Shown piece after piece: positions 43,855-52,619 of a stretch of 64,000 nt of DNA (positions are counted from its first letter, which is position 1; every line of letters begins with the position of its first letter). A model generated the notes under the pieces. The model had not been told where the DNA came from. It did no database searches and saw nothing but the letters and a program-made list of their open reading frames with translations. The DNA is from Bifidobacterium avesanii (GTDB lineage Bacteria > Actinomycetota > Actinomycetes > Actinomycetales > Bifidobacteriaceae): contig NZ_WBSN01000009.1 in the NCBI RefSeq assembly GCF_009299475.1, positions 37,059-101,058 on the forward strand. Reading direction: 5' to 3'. Both the position numbers and the translations under genes were made by a program.

Positions 43855-45984
43855 ATGGCACTAGACGTGCTTACGGATCTGCACATGATCCGCAACATCG
43901 GCATCATGGCCCACATCGATGCCGGTAAGACCACCACCACCGAGCGAATCCTCTTCTACACCGGCAAGAACTACAAGATCGGCGAGACCCACGACGGCGC
44001 CTCGACGATGGACTTCATGGCGCAGGAGCAGGAGCGCGGCATCACGATCCAGTCCGCCGCCACCACCTGCTTCTGGAAGCGTCAGACCCACGACACCGAC
44101 GAGAAGTTCCAGATCAACATCATCGACACCCCCGGCCACGTGGACTTCACGGCCGAGGTGGAGCGCTCCCTGCGCGTGCTCGATGGCGCCGTGGCCGTGT
44201 TCGACGGCAAGGAGGGCGTGGAGCCGCAGTCCGAGACCGTGTGGCGCCAGGCCGACAAGTACGGCGTCCCGCGCATCTGCTTCATCAACAAGATGGACAA
44301 GCTCGGCGCGAACTTCTACTACTCCGTCGACACCATCAAGGAGAAGCTCGGCGCCAAGCCGCTCGTCGTCCAGCTGCCGATCGGCGCCGAGAACGACTTC
44401 GCCGGCGTCGTCGACCTGATCCGCATGAAGGCCTACGTGTGGAACGACGTGTCCACCGACCAGGGCGCCCACTACGACACCGTGGACATCCCGGAGGACC
44501 TGCAGGACAAGGCCGAGGAGTACCGCGCCCAGCTCATGGACGACGTGGCCGAGGCCAGCGACGAGCTGACCGAGAAGTACCTCGAGGCCGGCGAGCTGAC
44601 CGAGGAGGAGCTCCGTGCGGGCATCCGCGAGCTCACCATCGCGCGCAAGGCCTACCCGGTGCTCTGCGGCTCCGCGTTCAAGGACAAGGGCGTTCAGCCC
44701 ATGCTCGACGCGGTCGTCGACTACCTGCCGAGCCCCGAGGACGTGCCGTCCATCAAGGGCTTCAAGCCGGGCGACGAGTCCGTCGAGATCGACCGCAAGC
44801 CGCTCGTGAGCGATCCGTTCGCGGCCCTGGTCTTCAAGATCTCCACCCACCCGTTCTACGGCAAGCTCGTGTTCGTGCGCGTGTACTCCGGCTCCGTCAA
44901 GCCGGGCGACAACGTGCTCGACTCCACCAAGGGCAAGAAGGAGCGCATCGGCAAGATCTTCCAGATGCACGCCGACAAGGAGAACCCGGTGGACGCCGCC
45001 GAGGCCGGCAACATCTACACCTTCGTGGGTCTGAAGAACGTCTCCACCGGCGACACCCTGTGCGCCGAGTCCGCCCCGATCTCCCTTGAGTCCATGACCT
45101 TCCCGGATCCGGTGATCCAGGTGGCCGTGGAGCCGAAGACCAAGGCCGACCAGGAGAAGATGGGCATCGCCCTCGCCAAGCTCTCCGACGAGGACCCGAC
45201 CTTCCAGGTCACCTCCGACGAGGAGTCCGGCCAGACCCTGATCGCCGGCATGGGCGAGCTCCAGCTCGACATCATCGTCGACCGCATGCGTCGCGAGTTC
45301 AAGGTCGAGTGCAACGTGGGCAAGCCGCAGGTCGCGTACCGCGAGACGATCCGCAAGGCCGTCATGAACGAGGTCTACACCCACAAGAAGCAGACCGGTG
45401 GTTCCGGCCAGTTCGCGAAGGTGTTCATGAACTTCGAGCCGCTCGACACCGAGGCCGGCGAGACCTTCGAGTTCGTCAACGAGGTCACCGGCGGCCACAT
45501 CTCGGCCGAGTTCATCGGACCCATCGAGGCCGGTGTCAAGGAGGCCATGGAGTCCGGCGTGCTCGCCGGCTTCCCGGTCGTGGGCGTCAAGGCCACCGTG
45601 TACGACGGCCAGATGCACCCGGTCGACTCCTCCGAAATGGCCTTCAAGATCGCCGGTTCCATGGCGTTCAAGGAGGCCGCTCCGAAGGCCAAGCCGGTCA
45701 TCCTCGAGCCGATCATGGCCGTGGAGGTCCGCACGCCGGAAGAGTACATGGGCGATGTCATCGGCGACCTCAACCAGCGCCGTGGCAGCATCCAGTCCAT
45801 GACCGACGCCACCGGCGTCAAGGTCATCGACGCCAAGGTCCCGCTGTCCGAGATGTTCGGCTACATCGGCGACCTGCGTTCCAAGACCCAGGGCCGCGCC
45901 ATGTTCACCATGCAGATGGACTCCTACGCCGAGGTGCCGAAGAGCGTCTCGGACGAGATCATCAAGGCCCAGCGCGGCGAGTGA
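43855..45984 (+). CDS. fusA: Elongation factor G
   Basis: EF-G drives ribosomal translocation by GTP hydrolysis. The 709-residue protein has the G motifs [15 protein letters not shown], the switch I region ending in [18 protein letters not shown] and NKMDK, followed by domains II-V ([28 protein letters not shown]). It has a ctaaggaac ribosome site and belongs to the str operon. Confidence 0.98.
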   Translation: MALDVLTDLHMIRNIGIMAHIDAGKTTTTERILFYTGKNYKIGETHDGASTMDFMAQEQERGITIQSAATTCFWKRQTHDTDEKFQINIIDTPGHVDFTAEVERSLRVLDGAVAVFDGKEGVEPQSETVWRQADKYGVPRICFINKMDKLGANFYYSVDTIKEKLGAKPLVVQLPIGAENDFAGVVDLIRMKAYVWNDVSTDQGAHYDTVDIPEDLQDKAEEYRAQLMDDVAEASDELTEKYLEAGELTEEELRAGIRELTIARKAYPVLCGSAFKDKGVQPMLDAVVDYLPSPEDVPSIKGFKPGDESVEIDRKPLVSDPFAALVFKISTHPFYGKLVFVRVYSGSVKPGDNVLDSTKGKKERIGKIFQMHADKENPVDAAEAGNIYTFVGLKNVSTGDTLCAESAPISLESMTFPDPVIQVAVEPKTKADQEKMGIALAKLSDEDPTFQVTSDEESGQTLIAGMGELQLDIIVDRMRREFKVECNVGKPQVAYRETIRKAVMNEVYTHKKQTGGSGQFAKVFMNFEPLDTEAGETFEFVNEVTGGHISAEFIGPIEAGVKEAMESGVLAGFPVVGVKATVYDGQMHPVDSSEMAFKIAGSMAFKEAAPKAKPVILEPIMAVEVRTPEEYMGDVIGDLNQRRGSIQSMTDATGVKVIDAKVPLSEMFGYIGDLRSKTQGRAMFTMQMDSYAEVPKSVSDEIIKAQRGE

Positions 45985-46013
45985 CACGCGCAGCCGCAGT
46001 AGTGGCGTCTGTC

Positions 46014-46049
46014 CCCAGTCAGCGCTAATATCGATTAGCGTTGACTGGG
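46014..46049 (+). terminator. Stable hairpin between fusA and tuf
   Basis: CCCAGTCAGCGCTAAT (46014-46029) pairs with ATTAGCGTTGACTGGG (46034-46049) with a single G-T wobble and an ATCG loop. There is no T run, so it may be a processing or partial-termination site that separates tuf expression from the upstream genes. Confidence 0.55.
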
Positions 46050-46158
46050 TTCAGGGCTCGTCTGTGGCACAAACCCAGAAACCCAGCAAAAGGTAGCGAA
46101 CGCCTGGCGCATTGCTGAGCGCGAGGCAAACTACGAGAAGTCCAGGAGGACTACACAT

Positions 46159-47358
46159 ATGGCAAAGGAAAAGTACGAGCGTACTAAGCCGCACGTTAAC
46201 ATTGGTACCATCGGCCACGTCGATCACGGCAAGACGACCCTGACCGCCGCCATCTCCAAGGTGCTGCACGAGGAGTACCCGGATCTCAACCCGGAGTATG
46301 ACTTCAACCAGATCGATGCCGCTCCGGAAGAGCAGCAGCGTGGTATCACCATCAACATCGCCCACATCGAGTACCAGACCGCGAAGCGTCACTACGCTCA
46401 CGTGGACTGCCCGGGCCACGCCGACTTCGTGAAGAACATGATCACCGGCGCCGCTCAGATGGATGGCGCCATCCTCGTTGTGGCCGCCACCGACGGCCCG
46501 ATGGCCCAGACCCGCGAGCACGTGCTGCTCGCCCGTCAGGTGGGCGTCCCGAAGATCCTCGTCGCCCTGAACAAGTGCGACATGGTCGACGATGAGGAGC
46601 TCATCGAGCTCGTCGAGGAAGAGGTCCGTGACCTCCTCGACGAGAACGGCTTCGATCGCGACTGCCCGGTCATCCGCGTGTCCGCCTACGGCGCCCTGCA
46701 CGACGACGCTCCGGATCACGAGCACTGGGTCGAGCAGATCAAGAAGCTCATGGACGCCGTCGACGAGTACATCCCGACCCCGGTCCACGACCTCGCCAAG
46801 CCGTTCCTGATGCCGATCGAGGACGTGTTCACCATCTCCGGTCGTGGCACCGTCGTCACCGGCCGTGTTGAGCGTGGCCAGCTGGCCGTCAACACCCCGG
46901 TCGAGATCGTCGGCATCCGTCCGACCCAGACCACCACCGTCACCTCCATCGAGACCTTCCACAAGACCATGGACTCCTGCGAGGCTGGCGACAACACCGG
47001 TCTGCTGCTCCGCGGCATCAACCGTACCGATGTTGAGCGTGGCCAGGTTGTGGCTGCTCCGGGCTCCGTCACCCCGCACACCAAGTTCGAGGGCGAAGTC
47101 TACGTGCTGACCAAGGACGAGGGCGGCCGTCACTCGCCGTTCTTCTCCAACTACCGTCCGCAGTTCTACTTCCGCACCACCGACGTCACCGGCGTTATCG
47201 AGCTGCCGGAAGGCGTCGAGATGGTTCAGCCGGGCGACCACGCCACCTTCACCGTTGAGCTGATCCAGCCCATCGCCATGGAGGAGGGCCTGACCTTCGC
47301 TGTGCGTGAAGGCGGCCACACCGTCGGCTCCGGTCGAGTCACCAAGATCCTCGCCTGA
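46159..47358 (+). CDS. tuf: Elongation factor Tu
   Basis: EF-Tu carries aminoacyl-tRNA to the ribosome as a GTP complex. The 399-residue protein has [13 protein letters not shown], the switch I segment ending [22 protein letters not shown] and NKCDMVDD, then beta-barrel domains II and III. A ccaggagga site precedes the ATG. Codons are more T-ending than in neighbouring genes, as expected for a very highly expressed gene in this genome. Confidence 0.99.
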   Translation: MAKEKYERTKPHVNIGTIGHVDHGKTTLTAAISKVLHEEYPDLNPEYDFNQIDAAPEEQQRGITINIAHIEYQTAKRHYAHVDCPGHADFVKNMITGAAQMDGAILVVAATDGPMAQTREHVLLARQVGVPKILVALNKCDMVDDEELIELVEEEVRDLLDENGFDRDCPVIRVSAYGALHDDAPDHEHWVEQIKKLMDAVDEYIPTPVHDLAKPFLMPIEDVFTISGRGTVVTGRVERGQLAVNTPVEIVGIRPTQTTTVTSIETFHKTMDSCEAGDNTGLLLRGINRTDVERGQVVAAPGSVTPHTKFEGEVYVLTKDEGGRHSPFFSNYRPQFYFRTTDVTGVIELPEGVEMVQPGDHATFTVELIQPIAMEEGLTFAVREGGHTVGSGRVTKILA

Positions 47359-47402
47359 TTTCGGTCAAGCAAGATCTTGTGCGCTTGAACTAGCGACATA
47401 GC

Positions 47403-47438
47403 AAAGTCCCCTTGGGTTTCGCGCCCAAGGGGACTTTT
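47403..47438 (+). terminator. Intrinsic terminator of tuf and the str operon
   Basis: AAAGTCCCCTTGGG (47403-47416) and CCCAAGGGGACTTT (47424-47437) are perfect 14-base arms with loop TTTCGCG, followed by a T run. Confidence 0.93.
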
Positions 47439-47503
47439 GCGTTTATGGATGGTGCGTTTGCGGCCATTGCGTTTGCGGCCGTCACGCGGGCTACCATGGC
47501 TTC

Positions 47504-48673
47504 ATGGGCAACATCACCGAAGACATCCGCGTGAACTTCAAGGACTTCGACGCCTGCGCGTTCAACGAGGTCGACGGGCTGGCCCTCGCACAGCTTGCCT
47601 ACGTGCACATGCCGGATTGCGTGCCGCGGCACCCCTCGCGCGGCACGGTGCCGCTGCGGGCCCTGCTGCGCGCCGAGGACTACGGCGCGATGTGCGGGTC
47701 GATCTGGTCGCCCGCCATGAACGTGGATCTGATCCGGGCCATGGCGGAAAGCCCCCGGTGGAGGGGCGTGCGCGTGGGCGGATACGCGGACGACACCGAT
47801 CCGGGCTCGGCCATGCAGTTCTCCGCCAGCGTGTTCGATCTCGGCGACGGCGTGCTCGTCGTGGCGTTTCGAGGCACCGACAGCACGATCGTCGGCTGGA
47901 AGGAGGACTTCATGATGGCCTTCCGCCGGCCGGTCGCCGCGCAGGACGCCGCCGCCCGGTATCTTCGTGAGGTCGCCGCATGGTGGCGGGGGCTCATGAT
48001 CATCGTCGGCCATTCCAAGGGCGGCAACCTCGCCGTCTACGCCGCGGCCGAGGCGCCGGCGGACGTGCAGGACCGCATCGTCGCCGTGCATTCGTACGAC
48101 GGTCCCGGCTTCGACGACGCGTATCTGGCCTCGGAGGGCTTCCGGCGCATCGCCGGCCGCGTGCGCAAAACCGTGCCCGAAAGTTCGATCATCGGCATGC
48201 TGTTCGAGGGGAGCGCCGCAATCGGCGTGGCAGGGTCGGGAGATCCGGCGAATGAGACCCATACGGCCGCTCCCGGTCCCAGTCCCGATGACGGCATTGG
48301 CGGCGTTGACGCCGTTGACGTGGTAAAAAGCGCGGGCATCGGCATCATGCAGCATTTCGCGCTCAACTGGCAGGTGGCCGACGGCGTATTCGTGCGCGCG
48401 GACGGGCTCAACGCCAGCGCGCAGTATGTGTCCGGCGTTGTCAACGGATGGATGGGCAAATACGACGACGAGCGCCGGCGCCTGTTCATCGAGAACCTGT
48501 TCGCCGTCCTCGAATCGGCCGGATACCGGACGTTCGGCGAACTCACCGCGCACTGGACGCAGGCGCTGCCGGCCATGATCGCCGCCGCGCGCAAGGTCGA
48601 TCCCGAGGAGCGCGACGCCATGGTCGCCGTTGTGGGCGGGCTCATTTCATCGGCGCTGAAACCGGGGGAGTAG
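47504..48673 (+). CDS. Alpha/beta-hydrolase, DUF2974-like lipase-type protein
   Basis: The 389-residue protein contains the strand VLVVAFRGTDSTIVGWKEDF and the nucleophile elbow IIVGHSKGGNLAVYAA, with Ser171 as the probable catalytic serine. This pattern is shared by DUF2974 (Mbeg1-like) and class 3 lipase-like proteins. There is no signal peptide or transmembrane helix, so it is cytosolic. A Gly/Ala/Pro-rich insert (about residues 238-266) precedes IMQHFALNWQVADG. The substrate is unknown. TACCAT (47492-47497) and six bases precede the ATG, suggesting a leaderless transcript. Confidence 0.72.
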   Translation: MGNITEDIRVNFKDFDACAFNEVDGLALAQLAYVHMPDCVPRHPSRGTVPLRALLRAEDYGAMCGSIWSPAMNVDLIRAMAESPRWRGVRVGGYADDTDPGSAMQFSASVFDLGDGVLVVAFRGTDSTIVGWKEDFMMAFRRPVAAQDAAARYLREVAAWWRGLMIIVGHSKGGNLAVYAAAEAPADVQDRIVAVHSYDGPGFDDAYLASEGFRRIAGRVRKTVPESSIIGMLFEGSAAIGVAGSGDPANETHTAAPGPSPDDGIGGVDAVDVVKSAGIGIMQHFALNWQVADGVFVRADGLNASAQYVSGVVNGWMGKYDDERRRLFIENLFAVLESAGYRTFGELTAHWTQALPAMIAAARKVDPEERDAMVAVVGGLISSALKPGE

Positions 48674-48702
48674 CGGGCGGCGTCGCTTCCACGCCCGTTT
48701 GC

Positions 48703-48758
48703 AACTGTGTCAGTCTATTGATACACTTGAACTGTGTCATAAAGATGTCACAGTTCAA
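48703..48758. promoter_or_regulatory. Repeated AACTGTGTCA operators before the GntR operon
   Basis: AACTGTGTCA occurs at 48703-48712 and 48730-48739. The first forms a palindrome-like site with TGATACA (TGTGTCA-N6-TGATACA). The second lies within TTGAACTGTG (48727-48736)/CACAGTTCAA (48749-48758), a perfect 10-base inverted repeat extended by CAT/ATG. TTGATA (48718-48723) is a plausible -35. The spacing and TGT...ACA ends resemble YtrA-subfamily GntR operators, fitting autoregulation by the third gene of the operon. Confidence 0.6.
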
Positions 48759-48800
48759 TGTGCCGCGTCGTGACGGCGCGGTGGATGGCAAGGAGCGATC

Positions 48801-49139
48801 ATGGACGATCCGCTGTACGCTGATCTGCTGCCCGCATGGGCGGTGTTGTTCTACGCCGTGGTGGCGGTCGCAATTGTGCTGATGCTGCGCGGCCTGCGGC
48901 GTCGCTGTGAACGGGACCGCCGGGGTTTGCTGCCCGTGGTTCTGGCCGCGGTGGCGGTATCGGCGGTCGCGGGTCTGTTCGCCGTGCTGACGTATGCCAC
49001 GGTCGCGCCGCTCGCCCAGCGTGACATGGCGGATTTCTACGCCATGTACCAGTGGCCGTTCGTCGGCGTGGTTGCGGCGCTGATCGTTGTGCAGGCGTCG
49101 GTCGGCGTTGCCGTGGTGTGCAGTGGGAGAAGGGGATGA
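48801..49139 (+). CDS. Small membrane protein of a GntR-linked operon
   Basis: The 112-residue protein has three hydrophobic helices (about residues 10-31, 42-66 and 84-107) separated by short charged loops, and no recognised domain. It has an aaggagcg ribosome site. Its stop overlaps the start of the next gene (ATGA). In YtrA-type operons such proteins often act as transporter permease parts, but no ATPase is present here, so the role is open. Confidence 0.7.
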   Translation: MDDPLYADLLPAWAVLFYAVVAVAIVLMLRGLRRRCERDRRGLLPVVLAAVAVSAVAGLFAVLTYATVAPLAQRDMADFYAMYQWPFVGVVAALIVVQASVGVAVVCSGRRG

Positions 49140-50179
49140 GCGCCATGTTCGGATTGTTTTCCATTGCGGCGGCCTTGGCGGTGTGGGTGGCGCTGATCGC
49201 CCTGACGGCGGTGACCGTGGCGCTGGCGGTTTTCGCCCTGTCGGTCATGCATCGGCGGCCGGAGCTTGCCGTGCCCCGTCGCGTGGCCGTCCCGGCGGGT
49301 GACACCGGCGCGACCGGGCCGGTGGCGCTCGCCCGGAGAAGGCTGCTTACGGCGTGCACGGCCGGTTTGTCGGTGCTGCTTGTCGGCTTTGCGGCGGACG
49401 GGTGGCGGTTCCGCTGGTATGGGCTGGCGCTGGCCCTGTTGCCGGGGCTGGCGGCGTGCGCGGTCATGCTGGTGACGGCATTGCCGTTCCGTGGTCGCGA
49501 CCGTGCGGGTCATGAGGACGGTGAAAGTCAAGGGGAGCGCGCGCCTTCCGAAACGCCGCGGGTGCGGGTCGCCTCGCTTCGCCCCCGCAGGCCGTGGCTG
49601 TACGCGCGCGGTTCGGTGCTGATGCAGCCGATCCTCATCGCGTCGCTGCTGATCGTGTATCTGGTCTTCACCTCCTGCATGGCCACCCCGGACGGCGAAA
49701 GCGCCGGGCGGTCGATCAGCCTGACCGATCCGTCGGGCGAGGTCCGGACGACCGCGGGGCCGTATCCGGGCGTGTATTACGCGGCGCCGCTGATCGTGGT
49801 CACCGTCGCGCTGGCGGCGCTGACCTGTCTGGCGCTGCGCCGCATCGCCTTGGCCCCGGCGTCGGCCGACGGGCGGAACGACGCCGTCGACCGGCTGTGG
49901 CGCATCGCCCTGACCCGGTTCGCGACGTTCCTGTCCTGCGGCTTCATGCTGTGCTATGCCTCGGGCGTCATGCTGTTCGCCGGCAACGCGACGCGGCTGG
50001 TGGGCACGAATTTCGGCGCGCTGCCACCGTCGTACGCGGACGACGTGTACCCGACGCTGGGCGCCGTCCAGATCGGCGTGGGGCTGGGGCTGCTGCTGTT
50101 CGCGGTCCTGTATGGTCTGCTGGCGGTCGCCGCCGCCGTGAAGCTGTGGACCGGCGTCACGGAGGACGATGCGCGATGA
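49136..50179 (+). CDS. Multi-pass membrane protein of a GntR-linked operon
   Basis: The 347-residue protein has about eight predicted helices in two groups separated by a charged linker (RGRDRAGHEDGESQGERAPSE, about residues 120-140). A soluble segment near residues 182-213 would face outside after a lipoprotein-like FTSCMATPDG. No family was recognised. The ATG overlaps the upstream stop, preceded by gagaagggg, and its own stop overlaps the GntR start. The three genes therefore form a tightly coupled operon. Confidence 0.65.
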   Translation: MSAMFGLFSIAAALAVWVALIALTAVTVALAVFALSVMHRRPELAVPRRVAVPAGDTGATGPVALARRRLLTACTAGLSVLLVGFAADGWRFRWYGLALALLPGLAACAVMLVTALPFRGRDRAGHEDGESQGERAPSETPRVRVASLRPRRPWLYARGSVLMQPILIASLLIVYLVFTSCMATPDGESAGRSISLTDPSGEVRTTAGPYPGVYYAAPLIVVTVALAALTCLALRRIALAPASADGRNDAVDRLWRIALTRFATFLSCGFMLCYASGVMLFAGNATRLVGTNFGALPPSYADDVYPTLGAVQIGVGLGLLLFAVLYGLLAVAAAVKLWTGVTEDDAR

Positions 50180-50544
50180 GCGCGAGCGGGAACGGGCTGC
50201 GCGTGGCAATCCGCGACGACGCGCCCACTCCGGTGTACGAGCAGATTCGCTCGCAGATCGAGGCGGCGATCCGCGGCGGGGCGCTGGAAGACGGCGACAA
50301 GCTGCCCTCCGTGCGCCAACTGGCCGGCGATCTGCGCATCGCGCCCGGCACCGTCGCCAAGGCCTACGGCGAGCTCGCCGAGCAGGGGCTGATCGACACC
50401 GGGCTCGGGCGCACGGCCCGGGTGCGGAAGGTCGCGGCGCTGCCCGAGCCCCTGCTGGATGCGGCGCGGACGTTCGCCGGGGAGGCGCGGCGTCTCGGCG
50501 TGGGCTTCGACGAGGCGGTGAGCGCCCTGCGCGCCCGGTGGTGA
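50176..50544 (+). CDS. GntR-family transcriptional regulator, YtrA subfamily
   Basis: The 122-residue protein is essentially one winged helix-turn-helix. VYEQIRSQIEAAIRGGALEDGDKLPSVRQLAGDLRIAPGTVAKAYGELAEQGLIDTGLGR is the full GntR motif (about residues 19-78), followed by a short helical tail for dimerisation. The lack of a large effector domain places it in the YtrA subfamily. It probably represses its own operon at the AACTGTGTCA sites upstream of 48801. An ATGA overlap couples it to the membrane gene. Confidence 0.88.
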   Translation: MSASGNGLRVAIRDDAPTPVYEQIRSQIEAAIRGGALEDGDKLPSVRQLAGDLRIAPGTVAKAYGELAEQGLIDTGLGRTARVRKVAALPEPLLDAARTFAGEARRLGVGFDEAVSALRARW

Positions 50545-50552
50545 GCGTCTGC

Positions 50553-50625
50553 CGCAGAAGTTGCGGATCCGTGCGAATTGGACGGGCGGAATGCCGTGGA
50601 CGCGCGCGGATCCGCAACTTCTGCG
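50553..50625. repeat. Inverted repeat with perfect 19-bp arms after the GntR gene
   Basis: CGCAGAAGTTGCGGATCCG (50553-50571) and its exact complement (50607-50625) flank a 35-base loop. There is no T run. It could end the GntR transcript, act as a protein-binding site, or be a short mobile or repetitive unit. Confidence 0.7.
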
Positions 50626-50640
50626 GGAATGCACGGCGAT

Positions 50641-50671
50641 TTGACTTCAAGTTGCTTGAGGCTCCTATGAT
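50641..50671 (+). promoter_or_regulatory. MerR-type promoter of the DXS-like gene
   Basis: TTGACT (50641-50646) and TATGAT (50666-50671) are separated by 19 bases, the stretched spacing typical of MerR-activated promoters. The spacer holds an imperfect inverted repeat, CTTCAAG-TTG-CTTGAGG (50645-50661). Confidence 0.65.
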
Positions 50672-50724
50672 GCCAGTGTCTTGTACACGTCCAATATCGG
50701 AATCTCAGAACCAAGGGAGTGACC

Positions 50725-52512
50725 ATGCTGCTGGACACCATCGACTCGCCCGCGGACCTTAAAAAACTGTCCGTCGAACAGCTGCCCGAACTCGCCGCGG
50801 AGATCCGCGACGCCATGCTGGTCAAGCTCGGCGCGCACGGCGGCCACGTCGGACCGAACCTCGGCACGGTGGAGCTGGAGATCGCCATGCACTACGTGTT
50901 CGATTCGCCGCGCGACCGGTTCGTGTTCGATGTGAGCCACCAGAGCTACACGCACAAGATTCTGACCGGCCGGCGCGAGGCGTTCACCGACCCCGCGAAA
51001 TACGACGACGACTCCGGCTACACGAACCCGAACGAAAGCGAGCACGACTGGTTCAACATGGGTCACACGTCCACGTCCATGTCGCTCGCGTCCGGCCTCG
51101 CCAAGGCACGCGACCTGGCGGGCGACTCCTACAACGTGGTCACGGTGATCGGCGACGGCTCGCTCTCGGGCGGCGAGGCGTTCGAGGGCTTCGACGCCGT
51201 GGGGGAGATGGGCACCAACTTCATCGCGATCGTCAACGACAACGAAATGTCCATCGCGGAGAACCACGGCGGCCTGTACCGCGGGCTGCGTGAACTGCGC
51301 GAAACGAACGGCGAGTCGCCGAACAACCTGTTCCGCGCGCTGGGCTTCGACTACCGCTATCTTGAGGACGGCAACGACGTGTCCAAGCTGATCGACGCGC
51401 TGCGCTCGCTCAAGGACGTCGACCACCCGGTCGTGCTGCACGTCCACACGCTCAAGGGCAAGGGCTTCGCGCCCGCCGTGGCCGACAAGGAGACCTGGCA
51501 CTGGAACTGGCACTTCGACCCGAAGACCGGCGCATCCACGCTGCCCGCCGGGGACGGATCCGGCGACGGGGACGGATCCGAAAGCTACGAGGACCTGACC
51601 GGCGCCTGGCTGCTGCGGCGCATGAAGGAGGATCCGCGCATCGTGGCGATCACCTCCGCCACGCCCACCGTCATGGGCTTCACGCCCGAACTGCGCCGCG
51701 AGGCCGGCAGGCAGTTCGTGGACGTGGGCATCGCCGAGGAGCAGGCCGTGGCCATGGCCTCCGGCATCGCGCGGGGCGGCGGCATCCCGGTGTACGGCTT
51801 CTGCACCACGTTCGTGCAGCGCGCCTACGACCAGCTCATGCAGGACCTGTGCGTCAACGGCAACCCCGCCGTGCTGCTGGCCTTCGACGCCAGCGTGTAC
51901 GCCATGAACGACGTCACCCATCTGGGCTTCTACGACATCGCCATGATGGGCAACATCCCGAACCTCGTCTACCTCGCGCCCACGTGCCGTGAGGAGTACT
52001 TCGCCATGCTCGAATGGGCGGTCGCCCAGCGCGAACGCCCGGTGGCGATCCGCGTGCCCGTCGTCGGCGGCGTCGTGTCGCACGGCGTGCCGGACACGAC
52101 CGACTACGGCCTGCTGAACCGGTACGAGGTCGCGCGGCGCGGCTCCGGCGTGGCAATCGTCGCGCTCGGCGACTTCTTCCAGCTGGGCGAGCGCGTGGCC
52201 GACGCACTGGAATCCGAACTGGGCGTGAAGCCCACGCTGATCAACCCGAAGTTCATCAGCGGCGTCGACCGCGGGCTGCTCGACTCGCTGCTCGCCGACC
52301 ACCGCGTGACGGTCACGCTCGAAGACGGCCAGCTCGAAGGCGGCTTCGGCGAGAAGATCGCCGCGCACTACGGTCCGACCGCCATGCGCGTGAAGACCTA
52401 CGGCGTGGCCAAGTCCTTCCCCGACCGGTACGACCCGGACGAACTGCTCGCCGCCAACGGCGTGACCGTGCCCGCGATCGTCGCGGACGTCCGCGCAATG
52501 CTGGACGAGTGA
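50725..52512 (+). CDS. 1-deoxy-D-xylulose-5-phosphate synthase-like, thiamine-diphosphate-dependent enzyme
   Basis: The 595-residue protein has the DXS domain order. The N-terminal ThDP-binding domain has HVGPNLGTVELEIAMH, FDVSHQSYTHKILTGR and GDGSLSGGEAFEGFDAVGE ending in NDNEMSI. The pyrimidine domain contains DVGIAEEQAVAMASG with catalytic Glu338, followed by a transketolase C-terminal domain. It is shorter than standard DXS (about 620-640) and resembles the DXS-like paralogues of lactic acid bacteria and bifidobacteria, whose substrate is uncertain. The ATG at 50725 has an AAGGGAG site. The promoter matches that of the following alcohol dehydrogenase, suggesting a shared activator and linked function. 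Confidence 0.82.
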   Translation: MLLDTIDSPADLKKLSVEQLPELAAEIRDAMLVKLGAHGGHVGPNLGTVELEIAMHYVFDSPRDRFVFDVSHQSYTHKILTGRREAFTDPAKYDDDSGYTNPNESEHDWFNMGHTSTSMSLASGLAKARDLAGDSYNVVTVIGDGSLSGGEAFEGFDAVGEMGTNFIAIVNDNEMSIAENHGGLYRGLRELRETNGESPNNLFRALGFDYRYLEDGNDVSKLIDALRSLKDVDHPVVLHVHTLKGKGFAPAVADKETWHWNWHFDPKTGASTLPAGDGSGDGDGSESYEDLTGAWLLRRMKEDPRIVAITSATPTVMGFTPELRREAGRQFVDVGIAEEQAVAMASGIARGGGIPVYGFCTTFVQRAYDQLMQDLCVNGNPAVLLAFDASVYAMNDVTHLGFYDIAMMGNIPNLVYLAPTCREEYFAMLEWAVAQRERPVAIRVPVVGGVVSHGVPDTTDYGLLNRYEVARRGSGVAIVALGDFFQLGERVADALESELGVKPTLINPKFISGVDRGLLDSLLADHRVTVTLEDGQLEGGFGEKIAAHYGPTAMRVKTYGVAKSFPDRYDPDELLAANGVTVPAIVADVRAMLDE

Positions 52513-52537
52513 CCGCGTGTCGCGTGCGTTGTGCCCT

Positions 52538-52567
52538 TTGACTTCGAGCGCTCGAAGTTCCTAGCGT
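52538..52567 (+). promoter_or_regulatory. MerR-type promoter with perfect 18-bp palindrome, before the alcohol dehydrogenase
   Basis: TTGACT (52538-52543) and TAGCGT (52562-52567) have an 18-base spacer. The palindrome ACTTCGAGCGCTCGAAGT (52541-52558) lies between and over the -35, as in MerR/AdhR-type aldehyde-responsive promoters. Confidence 0.65.
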
Positions 52568-52619
52568 GGGAACCGTTGATGATCGACAGACGATCGCCCG
52601 CACGGGCAAGGAGGACGAT

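Noticed and set aside
43861..45987. 708-codon antisense frame covering fusA
   Set aside because: It is an artefact of GC-biased third codon positions on the opposite strand; fusA is unambiguous.
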